From the NCBI GenBank assembly GCA_963640465.1, contig CAVHYP010000006.1:1-64000 (forward strand): a DNA stretch of 64,000 bases. The letters are read 5' to 3'. Of the stretch, positions 35,275 to 43,797 are shown in pieces; position 1 is the stretch's first letter, and the number at the start of each line of letters is the position of its first letter. A model generated the notes under the pieces. That model was not told where the DNA came from, searched no databases, and worked only from the letters and a program-made list of their open reading frames with translations. The position numbers were made by a program, and so were the translations under genes. This DNA comes from Colivivens sp963640465 (GTDB lineage: Bacteria; Bacteroidota; Bacteroidia; Bacteroidales; Bacteroidaceae).

Positions 35275-37704
35275 TTCATTACTCAATGGTACCCGCAAAG
35301 CATGCAAGGGGCACGCGCGTGATAGCGCATCGGAATCGAAAGCAATCGGAGTGTATTGCTGGCGGTATTCGAGAAGCGACTGCCAAGAATTGGATGCATC
35401 AACACCAACGGCGCCATCCACTCTGCGGCCCACTGCCGAGAAATAGTCCAGGAACTTATAGTCGCCGCCAATGATGTTCGACGACATCTTCACCCACACG
35501 TTTGCCACACCGTATGCATCGGAAAGGATAATGCCATGAAGCGACGAGGAGGCAATGAACTCACACGACTTTATCTGCCGAATCACATCGTGCCAGTCGC
35601 CGTAGTTGCGGAATGAGATAACTGTCACACCATCGGGCAGAGAACGGCAAAGTGACTGCATGAAAGGAGTGTCCATGTCTGCCACATGAGGAATTACTCC
35701 CAGCCGGTATTTCTTCTCCACATCGGGATTGTACACCCGGGGCATCAACAGAGCCGGGTCGCCATACACCTGCGGACAGTTCACCCCGTGACTCATCATA
35801 TAATCCCTCGTACGCTTGCCCCTTACGGCACATATCTGCTTCGGCACACAACACAGCGGCAGATGGTCGCCATCGATGGCTCCACCACCCCAGACTACCG
35901 TATTCCTGCGGCAGTAGTTCTCCACCACCGAACCGATGACCATATAGTCGGTGAGGAACGGCAGATAAACGCAGTTGCTGTTCACCACCTTCTTTCCCGT
36001 CAAAGCCTCAAGAAGATACACATTGAGTTCGTCTCCAAGATTGTTTTTGCTCAGTCGCCCGAACCATTGTTCCACATAGCAGTTCACCAAGAGGAAACGT
36101 CCTCGGTAGCGCACCAACGTATAGACTGTGTTCAGCAACCTCAGTACAACCCGTTTCAATTCATCCACCGGCACCGATAGTTTCCGTTGCAACAGAGATG
36201 CAATAAACTCATGCTCCGTCCTCGTCAGTCCCAGAAGCCATATTGCAAAAGAAGTGGAAACCACCGAAACCATGCATACCACAAGAAATGGTACCACTCC
36301 TGCCGGCATGTTCGCATAGACCAGCAGAGGCAGCACCGGAGCCACAGCTGCTACAACCGCCACCGGCACCAGCACCTTTCGGCAATAAGTGAGGAACGGC
36401 ATGTCAATCAACCTTCGCATGATCACCACCCTCGCCACCTGCGCCAGCACAGCCATCACAAGATAAACCACATAAACACTTTCGGCACATGCGCCCAACT
36501 TCAACACTACATACGACAGCGGCACGATGCACAGGAGAATGCCGCCACACACTATCTGATACGCCCGTATTCTGCCCGTCGCCTGGCTAGCCACCATATA
36601 GGGATTGGCAAGTGTCTCCACCAGCATCACGCCAAGCACCAGGCGCAGAAACCACACTGTGTGAGTCGGCACCGTGCCAAGCCACACACCAAGCACAGCA
36701 TCAGCCTCGATGCCCAGCGGCAAGGCAATGATCAACAGGAGAAAAAAGCAGAACTTCGAACTGCCGAACATGAGGCTGTGCATCCTCGCTAGATTGCCCT
36801 GGGCAAACGACTTGGTGATTTGCGGATTGACAGCCATCTGTACATTAGCCACAAACCCCGACACCGCACCCTGCACCTGCACCGCAATGCCGCGAGCCGC
36901 ATTCAGAGCCGGACCGAAAAACAAGTTGAGAACCATGTTCACACCCTCAGTATAGAGTACATAAGCCACATTGCCACACAACGACCAACCGGCAAAGCCC
37001 GACATCTCACGCCACAGCACAGGGTCTGTAATGAAAGAAAACCTCGCCTCGCCAAACTGCAACCGGCAATACACAGCATACATCACCTGCACCAGTACCT
37101 GCACACACAGCACGAACGCTGCATAGAACACCAGTTTGTCGCACGGGGCAAAAGCAAGCACTCCCACCACACCAAGGCGCAGCGTCACGTCGAGCATCGA
37201 CACTCCCGCAAACACTTTCATCCTTTCGTGGGCAATGATGCAGGCATTGAACGGAATGCCAACCACCGACACCATGCATGCTGCCACCGAGAACTGATAG
37301 ACCCACAAGGCTGCATCCATCCGATCCGGAGGAATCACCAGCTTGTTCACCACCAGCCACAGTCCTACCGTCTCCCCAAGCAGCAGAACCACGAGAGCCA
37401 TCGCCGCATGAATCTGCAGTGCCGTGCCAAACACCAGTTTCAGATGATCTGCGTCACCCTTACCCAAGTCAAACGTAAGGAAACGCTGAGTGGCGCCCGA
37501 CATTGCCACGTTCATAAACGAGAACAAGACAATCACTCCGCCCACCACATTGTAGATGCCATAGTCGTCCACACCCAACACCCTCAGCATCACACGGCTG
37601 GTGTAGAGCGCCACAGCCATCGAGAAGAACATCCGCAGATAAAGCGTCAGAGAGTTCTTCGCAATACGCCTGTTGTTCGCATAGTCCGACATCCGCAATT
37701 CCAT
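35272..37704 (-). CDS. polysaccharide flippase fused to a polysaccharide pyruvyl transferase
   Basis: About 810 residues from the ATG at 37704; 37692 (MSDYANNRRIAKNSL) is an alternative. Residues ~1-510 are a Wzx/MATE-like flippase with 12-14 helices, opening with RIAKNSLTLYLRMFFSMAV, YTSRVMLRVLGVDDYGIYNVVG and SGATQRFLTFDLG. Residues ~540-810 are a polysaccharide pyruvyl transferase: NNLGDELNVYLLEALTG, TVVWGGGAI, AVRGKRTRDYM, YGDPALLMP, SSSLHGIILSDAYG. The first should flip lipid-linked glycans across the inner membrane, the second should add pyruvate ketals on the cytoplasmic side. These are normally separate genes. No gap or frameshift is needed to read through. The stop codon is supplied by copy D of the repeat element. 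Confidence 0.85.
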   Translation of the reverse strand: MELRMSDYANNRRIAKNSLTLYLRMFFSMAVALYTSRVMLRVLGVDDYGIYNVVGGVIVLFSFMNVAMSGATQRFLTFDLGKGDADHLKLVFGTALQIHAAMALVVLLLGETVGLWLVVNKLVIPPDRMDAALWVYQFSVAACMVSVVGIPFNACIIAHERMKVFAGVSMLDVTLRLGVVGVLAFAPCDKLVFYAAFVLCVQVLVQVMYAVYCRLQFGEARFSFITDPVLWREMSGFAGWSLCGNVAYVLYTEGVNMVLNLFFGPALNAARGIAVQVQGAVSGFVANVQMAVNPQITKSFAQGNLARMHSLMFGSSKFCFFLLLIIALPLGIEADAVLGVWLGTVPTHTVWFLRLVLGVMLVETLANPYMVASQATGRIRAYQIVCGGILLCIVPLSYVVLKLGACAESVYVVYLVMAVLAQVARVVIMRRLIDMPFLTYCRKVLVPVAVVAAVAPVLPLLVYANMPAGVVPFLVVCMVSVVSTSFAIWLLGLTRTEHEFIASLLQRKLSVPVDELKRVVLRLLNTVYTLVRYRGRFLLVNCYVEQWFGRLSKNNLGDELNVYLLEALTGKKVVNSNCVYLPFLTDYMVIGSVVENYCRRNTVVWGGGAIDGDHLPLCCVPKQICAVRGKRTRDYMMSHGVNCPQVYGDPALLMPRVYNPDVEKKYRLGVIPHVADMDTPFMQSLCRSLPDGVTVISFRNYGDWHDVIRQIKSCEFIASSSLHGIILSDAYGVANVWVKMSSNIIGGDYKFLDYFSAVGRRVDGAVGVDASNSWQSLLEYRQQYTPIAFDSDALSRACPLHALRVPLSNE

Positions 37705-37719
37705 TTTTCTTTCACAAGG

Positions 37720-37749
37720 CAAATTTACTCAATATATTTGGAATGACAA
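37720..37749 (-). promoter_or_regulatory. promoter of the flippase fusion gene
   Basis: Minus strand TTG (37749-37747), 19-bp spacer, TAAATTTG (37727-37720), 16 bp before the chosen start, which leaves a very short leader and slightly favours the ATG at 37692. Confidence 0.6.
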
Positions 37750-37868
37750 AAGGACCAGTCCATAAATTACACTACCACACAGACACACCTACCGAAATCC
37801 AAGTCAGAACATACAATGAAGTGCACACAGAAGACTAACAATGGTTAATTTCCGAGTTAAATAACAAA

Positions 37869-37876
37869 TAAATTTG
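37869..37876 (+). promoter_or_regulatory. possible -7 element before the guanylyltransferase gene
   Basis: TAAATTTG, an exact TAnnTTTG match 107 bp before the start codon; no TTG at proper distance. The 260-bp divergent gap holds nothing else I can name. Confidence 0.35.
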
Positions 37877-37982
37877 TTGCTCTCAAAGATAATAAGTAAT
37901 TTAGCACCCACATAGCACAGCCTCCAAAACAGGCAGACAAACTAAAGAAAGTCCGAACATAAAACAACTACAGTTTTTCTAT

Positions 37983-39080
37983 ATGAATGCCAATCACTAT
38001 TGCGTAATACTGGCAGGCGGCATAGGCATGCGCCTGTGGCCATGCAGCCAGGAAGCCAAGCCCAAACAATTCATCGATATACTCGGAACCGGCGAAACAC
38101 TGATCCAAGCCACCTTCCGCCGCTATTCTAAATTCATAGCCAAAGAAAACATCCTCGTACTCTCCAACGAGAAATACGCCGACCTCTGCCGCCAGCAACT
38201 GCCACAGTTGCCGACCGACAACCTCCTGCTCGAGCCCATGCGCCGTAACACCGTACCCAGCGTCACCTGGGCAGCCATCCATCTCATCCGGCGCAATCCT
38301 CAGGCAGTGATGCTCGTCACCCCTGCCGACCAGCTCATCACCGACTATGCAGCCTTCGAAGCCGACATGAAGAAAGGATTCGACTACGTGAGCCGTCACA
38401 ACCGACTGCTCACCATGGGCATCACTCCCACCCGGCCCGAGACTGCATTCGGCTACATACAGATGGGAGCACTGAGAGCCGACAACATCCACCAAGTCAA
38501 GTCGTTCACCGAGAAGCCTGAGAAAGAATTCGCCAACATGTTTCTCGAAAGCCACGAGTTCCTCTGGAACACCGGACTCTTCCTTTGGAGCGCCAGCGCC
38601 TTCCTCCACGCCATACGCAACCTCTCGCCCAAAGTGACCGACATACTCCAGCATCTGCAAAACATCATCGAGTCAGAGGAAAGCATCCCACAACTCATTG
38701 AAGACGCATTTGCCATCTGTCCCAATATACCCCTCGAGACAGGTGTACTCGAGAAAGTGGACAATGTCGACGTCATGCTCTGCCATTTCGGATGGAACGA
38801 CATCGGCACATGGTCCCAACTCTTCAATGTCATGCCCCACGATGGCAGCAACAACGTGGTGCTCACCCCCGAAGGACAGAAACCCGGCACAGGGATGGCA
38901 ATGTTCTACGACACCGACAACACCATCGTCAGCATACCCCATGGCAAAGTGGCAGTGATACAGGGCCTCCACGACTACGCAGTGATTGAAACGGGCAACA
39001 TCATCATGATCTGCAAGAAAGAAGACCAGTCGTCAATCCGCAAGTTCGTCAACGACTACGAAATGAGAATCCTGAAATAG
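37983..39080 (+). CDS. manC: mannose-1-phosphate guanylyltransferase
   Basis: 365 residues, the size of the single-domain form without the fused isomerase. ILAGGIGMRLWPCSQEAKPKQF is the nucleotide-binding signature; TPADQLITD binds metal; FTEKPEKEFANMFL and WNTGLFLWSASAFL follow as in the family. It makes GDP-mannose from GTP and mannose-1-phosphate in the cytoplasm, for GDP-fucose, O-glycans and capsule. The divergent flippase/pyruvyl transferase fits a surface-glycan theme, but no full glycan cluster is present. Confidence 0.92.
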   Translation: MNANHYCVILAGGIGMRLWPCSQEAKPKQFIDILGTGETLIQATFRRYSKFIAKENILVLSNEKYADLCRQQLPQLPTDNLLLEPMRRNTVPSVTWAAIHLIRRNPQAVMLVTPADQLITDYAAFEADMKKGFDYVSRHNRLLTMGITPTRPETAFGYIQMGALRADNIHQVKSFTEKPEKEFANMFLESHEFLWNTGLFLWSASAFLHAIRNLSPKVTDILQHLQNIIESEESIPQLIEDAFAICPNIPLETGVLEKVDNVDVMLCHFGWNDIGTWSQLFNVMPHDGSNNVVLTPEGQKPGTGMAMFYDTDNTIVSIPHGKVAVIQGLHDYAVIETGNIIMICKKEDQSSIRKFVNDYEMRILK

Positions 39081-39148
39081 CCCCATCTCCCGACACAATA
39101 TATAGTACACATATTATATACTACATACATTATATATACAGAAAACAT

Positions 39149-39622
39149 ATGCCCATGCAGCACGAAGAATACATGCGCCAGTCCATCCGTCTGGCAATCG
39201 ACAACATCCGCCACAGCGGCGGACCATTCGGAGCAGTGATAGTGAAAGACGGCAAAGTCATCGCCACCGGAACCAACCGCGTGACATCCACCAACGACCC
39301 CACCGCCCATGCCGAGATACTAGCCATACGAGAAGCGTGCCGCAAGCTCAGCACCTTCAAGCTCGATGGTTGCCAAATCTATTCATCATGCGAACCCTGC
39401 CCCATGTGCCTCGGAGCCATCTACTGGGCACACATCAGCCACCTCTACTACGGAGCCACCCAGCACGATGCCGATGCCATCGGTTTTGGCGACGAATTCA
39501 TCTACCGCGAACTGTCCAAAGCCCCTTCCCTGCGCACCCTGCCAACCGAGAATATCCTCCCCACCGAAGCCCTCCAGCCATTCGCCGTCTGGACAGAGAC
39601 CTCCGACAAGACAGAGTACTGA
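39149..39622 (+). CDS. nucleoside/guanine deaminase (CDA superfamily)
   Basis: 157 residues. THAEILAIREACRKL-like TAHAEI supplies the zinc His and the catalytic Glu, and SCEPCPMCLGAIYWA supplies the two zinc cysteines. GATQHDADAIGFGDEFIYREL matches guanine deaminases of the GuaD type better than TadA, which normally has a distinct C-terminus and tRNA-contact residues. Likely reaction: guanine to xanthine, or another purine deamination. It starts 68 bp after manC, following a run of TATAT-rich sequence. Confidence 0.85.
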   Translation: MPMQHEEYMRQSIRLAIDNIRHSGGPFGAVIVKDGKVIATGTNRVTSTNDPTAHAEILAIREACRKLSTFKLDGCQIYSSCEPCPMCLGAIYWAHISHLYYGATQHDADAIGFGDEFIYRELSKAPSLRTLPTENILPTEALQPFAVWTETSDKTEY

Positions 39623-39625
39623 CAA

Positions 39626-39702
39626 GAGGAGTAACCGACTCGCTTATTTTTCCTTCCACATCCTACACACACTTTAATGCCCTCGAAGAGGGTTAGTTCC
39701 TA
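39626..39702. repeat. dispersed element, copy E (short, degenerate)
   Basis: The right half TTTAATGCCCTCGAAGAGGG followed by TTAGTTCCTA matches the right end of copy B. The left end is reduced to GAGGAGTAACCGACTCGCTTA. It lies directly behind the deaminase stop codon (39620-39622) and 20 bp before the dnaK terminator. Confidence 0.45.
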
Positions 39703-39721
39703 ATGCCGGCTTATAGCAAAG

Positions 39722-39754
39722 AAAAAAACGCGAGGACCCGTTATGAACCTCGCG
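39722..39754 (-). terminator. terminator of dnaK
   Basis: Stem CGCGAGG (39729-39735) with CCTCGCG (39748-39754); on the minus strand it is followed by seven Ts. The minus-strand stem is 31 bp behind the dnaK stop. Confidence 0.75.
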
Positions 39755-39785
39755 CTTTATTATCAATTCTGTGCCTAACACTAGA

Positions 39786-41702
39786 TTACTTCACCTCCTC
39801 GAAATCTGCATCCTGAACATCATCTGCTCCGCTTTGGCTGTTGCTTGATGATGACTGGCGGCCTGCACCCTGCTGACCTGCTCCTTGCTGACTTTCACCG
39901 CCCTGGTACATCTGCTGGGATGCTGCCTGCATGACATTGTTGAGCTCTGCCATTGCTGAGTCGACAGCATTCAAGTCCTGTGCCTTGTGGGCTTCCTTCA
40001 GTTTATTGAGAGCAGCCTCCACCTGTGGACGCTTATCAGCTGGCAGTTTGTCGCCATTCTCCTTGAGGAAGTTCTCTGTAGAGAATATCATTGAGTCGGC
40101 TTGATTGAGCTTGTCGATGCGCTCACGCTGCTTCTTGTCGGCTTCTGCATTAGCTTCTGCCTCCGCCTTCATGCGGTTGATTTCGTCTTCCGACAGACCT
40201 GATGAAGCCTCGATACGAATTGACTGTTCCTTGCCTGTTGCCTTGTCCTTGGCACTTACGTTAAGAATACCGTTGGCATCGATGTCAAATGACACTTCAA
40301 TCTGTGGTACTCCACGGCGTGCAGGTGCAATGCCGGTGAGGTTGAAGATACCGATTTGCTTGTTGTCGGCTGCCATCGGACGCTCACCCTGAAGGACTCG
40401 GATGGTCACTTCTGTCTGGTTGTCGGCTGCAGTTGAGAATGTCTCGCTCTTCTTGCAAGGGATGGTGGTGTTGGCATCAATCAGTTTGGTCATGACTCCT
40501 CCGAGGGTTTCGATACCCATTGACAATGGAGTTACATCGAGGAGTACGATGTCGCCTACACCTTCTTCCTTGTTGAGGATGGCACCCTGGATGGCTGCAC
40601 CTACGGCTACTACTTCATCGGGGTTGACTCCCTTTGAAGGAACTTTTCCGAAGAAGTCTTCAACGACCTTCTGCACGGCAGGAATACGACTTGAACCTCC
40701 TACCAGGATTACTTCGTCGATATCGGATGTGCTGATGCCTGCTTCGCTGATTGCGTTCTTGCATGGCTCAAGACATTCCTGAATCAAGTCGTGTGCAAGT
40801 GCTTCAAACTTGGCACGTGTGAGTGTTTTTACGAGGTGCTTTGGCATACCGTCGGCAACAGTGATGTAAGGCAGGTTGATTTCTGTAGAAGTAGAGCTTG
40901 AAAGTTCTATCTTTGCCTTTTCTGCTGCTTCCTTCAGACGCTGCATTGCCATCGGGTCGTGTGTAAGGTCGACTCCTTCCTGAGCCTTGAACTCGTTGGT
41001 AAGCCAGTTGATGATTACCTGGTCGAAATCGTCACCACCAAGATGGGTGTTACCGTTTGTAGAAAGTACTTCGAACACTCCGCCACCGAACTCTAGGATG
41101 GAAATATCAAATGTACCACCACCAAGGTCGAACACTGCAATCTTCATATCTTTGTTTGCCTTGTCGATACCGTAGGCAAGTGCTGCGGCTGTTGGCTCGT
41201 TGACTATACGCTTAACCTCAAGACCTGCAATCTGTCCGGCTTCCTTGGTTGCCTGACGCTGTGAGTCGGAGAAGTAGGCTGGAACGGTGATGACTGCTTC
41301 AGTGATTTCCTGTCCGAGATAGTCCTCTGCTGTCTTCTTCATCTTCTGGAGAATCATTGCTGAAATCTCCTGTGGAGTGTAAAGGCGTCCGTCGATGTCG
41401 ACACGTGGAGTATTGTTGTCGCCCTTCACTACTGAATAAGGCACACGCGATATTTCCTTCTGGACCTGGTCGTAGGTCTCGCCCATGAAACGCTTGATGG
41501 AGTATACTGTACGCTTCGGGTTGGTGATTGCCTGACGCTTGGCAGGGTCACCCACCTTACGTTCACCACCATCGACAAAGCCGACCACAGACGGAGTTGT
41601 ACGCTTTCCTTCACTGTTTGCAATGACTACTGGTTCATTGCCTTCAAAGACTGAAACACATGAGTTTGTTGTTCCAAGGTCTATACCAATTATCTTTCCC
41701 AT
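39786..41702 (-). CDS. dnaK: molecular chaperone DnaK (Hsp70)
   Basis: 638 residues from the ATG at 41702 (MGKIIGIDLGTTNSCVSVFEG). The frame extends upstream to 41879 but that part would cross the predicted promoter. IAVFDLGGGTFDISILE and VILVGGSSRIPAVQ are the other Hsp70 signatures. The substrate-binding domain and a Gln/Gly/Ser-rich tail ending DADFEEVK follow. It folds nascent and stressed proteins with DnaJ and GrpE, which are not adjacent here. The only promoter-like signal found upstream is a sigma-54 type -24/-12 element at 41801-41814. Confidence 0.97.
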   Translation of the reverse strand: MGKIIGIDLGTTNSCVSVFEGNEPVVIANSEGKRTTPSVVGFVDGGERKVGDPAKRQAITNPKRTVYSIKRFMGETYDQVQKEISRVPYSVVKGDNNTPRVDIDGRLYTPQEISAMILQKMKKTAEDYLGQEITEAVITVPAYFSDSQRQATKEAGQIAGLEVKRIVNEPTAAALAYGIDKANKDMKIAVFDLGGGTFDISILEFGGGVFEVLSTNGNTHLGGDDFDQVIINWLTNEFKAQEGVDLTHDPMAMQRLKEAAEKAKIELSSSTSTEINLPYITVADGMPKHLVKTLTRAKFEALAHDLIQECLEPCKNAISEAGISTSDIDEVILVGGSSRIPAVQKVVEDFFGKVPSKGVNPDEVVAVGAAIQGAILNKEEGVGDIVLLDVTPLSMGIETLGGVMTKLIDANTTIPCKKSETFSTAADNQTEVTIRVLQGERPMAADNKQIGIFNLTGIAPARRGVPQIEVSFDIDANGILNVSAKDKATGKEQSIRIEASSGLSEDEINRMKAEAEANAEADKKQRERIDKLNQADSMIFSTENFLKENGDKLPADKRPQVEAALNKLKEAHKAQDLNAVDSAMAELNNVMQAASQQMYQGGESQQGAGQQGAGRQSSSSNSQSGADDVQDADFEEVK

Positions 41703-41800
41703 AATATTTAATGTTTTATTCGTTTTACAATTTTGTTTTGGTCCTGCCCTAGCTTCAGTTATACTGTCGCCCACCGGGCATCGAACACACTCTGCATAAA

Positions 41801-41814
41801 GCAAAATGAATGCC
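41801..41814 (-). promoter_or_regulatory. sigma-54-like -24/-12 promoter of dnaK
   Basis: Minus strand TTGGCATTCATTTTGCTT: the -24 GG (41814-41813) and -12 GC (41802-41801) are separated by exactly 10 bp, inside TGGCA and TTGC. It lies about 100 bp before the dnaK start. No TAnnTTTG box exists on this strand between the start codon and 41880. Confidence 0.55.
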
Positions 41815-41879
41815 AACGGGAAATGACAGACATGACAGAAACTACGCATAATGAAAAAAAGGAGGAATTTCTGCCACAT

Positions 41880-42094
41880 TGTCCGCTATCAAGGCTTCAA
41901 ACTATGTGACAGGCCTCCCGGCATGGCAGGCCATAGGACCGGAGCCGAAAAGAAAGCACAGTCAGCTTTGGCTGAAACTGCAACGTTGCCTTATATGTAA
42001 TAAGGTGTATATACGATAAGGTGTATCAGAAAGTCCGTTTCACGGCAATAAAGTACAAGAGTGACAGCCTTGAGAAAAATAATCATGAATAAGT
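41880..42094. other. non-coding interval upstream of the divergent VWA-like gene
   Basis: It contains a GGCCT...AGGCC hairpin (around 41912-41932) and two ATAAGGTGTAT motifs (near 42000 and 42018), which recur before uvrB and elsewhere. No gene was recognised. Confidence 0.4.
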
Positions 42095-42125
42095 TTGCTC
42101 GTCATATATTATTTTACTACCTTTG
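42095..42125 (+). promoter_or_regulatory. promoter of the VWA-like gene
   Basis: TTG (42095-42097), 20-bp spacer, TACCTTTG (42118-42125), 44 bp before the start codon. Confidence 0.65.
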
Positions 42126-42168
42126 CAAAGGAAATTAAAATTGCAAAAACAGCACAGAACAGCAACAG

Positions 42169-42972
42169 ATGATGAATATAAAGAAAGCAGCAGTACTGTT
42201 GGCATGCTTCGTTGCCTCATCGGTAGGGACATTCGTAAATGCCCAAAACGAGAAGGTAAATTACTTGTGGATTGTCGACACCTCAAGCGAAAAAGGCGGT
42301 AACATTTACATCGAGGGACTGCAGCACGCCATCGACACGTTCTACACCGAAGTGACCAAGACTGACGAGATTCACGCATACAGCTTTGCAAAATCGCTGT
42401 GCGAGAGAGAAGCGTTTGTCGGCGAGGACTTCAACAAATACAGTGACATGACACTCATGCTTGAGGGTCTGGACTCGCTCATATCACACACAAGGAGCCA
42501 TTATGTGAGAGCGTTTATTCTGTCGGACTTCTTCAACGAAACCCCGCTGGCGGGTGACGTGCCAATCAATCCCCAAGGACTGAAGTATCTGCAGAGTCAG
42601 CTGATGTCAACCTGTGCAGAGAAGGACATAAGAATCTATCTGTTGGTAACTCCGCCATCAAGCCACTTCGGAGGCTATTCACTCAACCAGGTGAAAGAAA
42701 TTCTGCCTGTCTACTGCACCGAATCGTTTGCCGTGACTCCCGACCAACGGACAGTGGACTATCTGATTAAAGCAGTGAAGGAGACAAACGAACTGAGGGG
42801 TGTAGGCACTGATGCCAAAGAAGATGGTACTCCCATCATCACCTACGTCATCCTATGCCTTTTCTTGGCAGTAATCGTTGGCACCATGCTTTATTTCTAT
42901 GTAAACAAGAAGAAAACTACAAACTCAATCAACAACAATAACAACAACAACCCTAAACAAAAAAGGAAATGA
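42169..42972 (+). CDS. exported VWA-like protein anchored by a C-terminal helix
   Basis: 267 residues. A signal peptide (NIKKAAVLLACFVASSVGTFVNA) precedes a ~195-residue extracytoplasmic domain. It starts VNYLWIVDTSSEKGGNI, similar to the DxSxS-type opening of von Willebrand A domains although the canonical second Ser is in a different context, and has SHYVRAFILSDFFNETPL and IRIYLLVTPPSSHFGG as further core strands. A membrane helix (~223-243, IITYVILCLFLAVIVGTMLYF) and a basic Asn-rich cytoplasmic tail (NNNNNNNPKQKRK) end the protein. Its stop overlaps the next start by 4 bp, so the two proteins are likely made together. Function unknown. Confidence 0.7.
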   Translation: MMNIKKAAVLLACFVASSVGTFVNAQNEKVNYLWIVDTSSEKGGNIYIEGLQHAIDTFYTEVTKTDEIHAYSFAKSLCEREAFVGEDFNKYSDMTLMLEGLDSLISHTRSHYVRAFILSDFFNETPLAGDVPINPQGLKYLQSQLMSTCAEKDIRIYLLVTPPSSHFGGYSLNQVKEILPVYCTESFAVTPDQRTVDYLIKAVKETNELRGVGTDAKEDGTPIITYVILCLFLAVIVGTMLYFYVNKKKTTNSINNNNNNNPKQKRK

Positions 42973-43712
42973 AAGATTTATCAGTTTCAAATTGTATCAG
43001 CATAGGCGGGGAACAATTCAAGAAGTACGGACTGTCACTGGCAGCCATCTATTTTGGTTACTACGTTGTATACCAAATTCTGACAATGCCGCTCAATCTC
43101 GTCAGCACGTTTCAGCAGTACTATGTTGGTGGCTATGGTCCATATGGTAGTGAACCAATTACCATATTAACACAGCAAGGGACAAACGTCGGAATTATAA
43201 TCGGCTGTTCATTGTTGGCAGCAGTGGTTGGATATGTCTTTCATTTTGGATTCTATGGAATTACCCTCCAACTCGCAAAGGGTACATTGTCTGCCGTTTC
43301 ATTCAGCCCATTCAAGCGTCCTGTCATTGCGTATCTGAAGTTTTTCGCAGTAATGATTATTTGTAGTTTAGCCATTGGTGTGGGATGCTGCCTTTGCATA
43401 ATCCCTGGCATTTACCTTGCCGTCAAGCTCAACTTTGCACCGATTTACATGGTTGACCATCCGGATGCAACCATCGAACAGGCACTGACTGCTGGATGGA
43501 GAATGTCAAAAGGAAACTTTTGGAGCATACTTGGACTGCTGGTAGCATTTATCGGCATCGTCTTCGTTGGATTCCTGTGCTGCTGCGTAGGTATATTCGC
43601 TGCCTGCCCATACATCTCCCTTATTGAATCAAACGCATACTATGAGTTGCTGGGCAATATTGAGCCAGACGGCTACAACCCGACAGACAACTACTCAAAA
43701 GAGGCGTACTAA
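42969..43712 (+). CDS. integral membrane protein, GPDP-phosphodiesterase-membrane-domain-like
   Basis: 247 residues with about five to six hydrophobic helices. The segment PGIYLAVKLNFAPIYMVDHPDATIEQALTAGWRMSKGNFW (given here only by its key residues PGIYL, DHP, AL..SW-like AGWRMSKGN) is the hallmark of the DUF975/GPDPase membrane domain group. A Cys-rich helix (VGFLCCCVGIFAACPYI) is unusual. It has no enzymatic domain. The ATGA overlap with the VWA-like gene indicates a functional pair. An array of 30-bp repeats starts at its stop codon. Confidence 0.7.
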   Translation: MKDLSVSNCISIGGEQFKKYGLSLAAIYFGYYVVYQILTMPLNLVSTFQQYYVGGYGPYGSEPITILTQQGTNVGIIIGCSLLAAVVGYVFHFGFYGITLQLAKGTLSAVSFSPFKRPVIAYLKFFAVMIICSLAIGVGCCLCIIPGIYLAVKLNFAPIYMVDHPDATIEQALTAGWRMSKGNFWSILGLLVAFIGIVFVGFLCCCVGIFAACPYISLIESNAYYELLGNIEPDGYNPTDNYSKEAY

Positions 43713-43781
43713 GGAAAAATTCTGTTCGGAAGAGCAAACTAAGGAAAAGAACTGTTCGGAAGAGACAAACTAAAGAAACTA
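43708..43781. repeat. 30-31-bp repeat beginning at a stop codon
   Basis: ACTAAGGAAAA...CTGTTCGGAAGAG occurs at 43708 and 43738, and a third partial ACTAAAGAAAC begins at 43769. The TAA of the first unit is the stop codon of the membrane-protein gene. Confidence 0.75.
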
Positions 43782-43797
43782 CAAAATTCACTCTGAC

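Noticed and set aside
36820..37746. 308-residue His/Arg/Gln-rich plus-strand ORF
   Set aside because: Antisense shadow of the flippase membrane helices.
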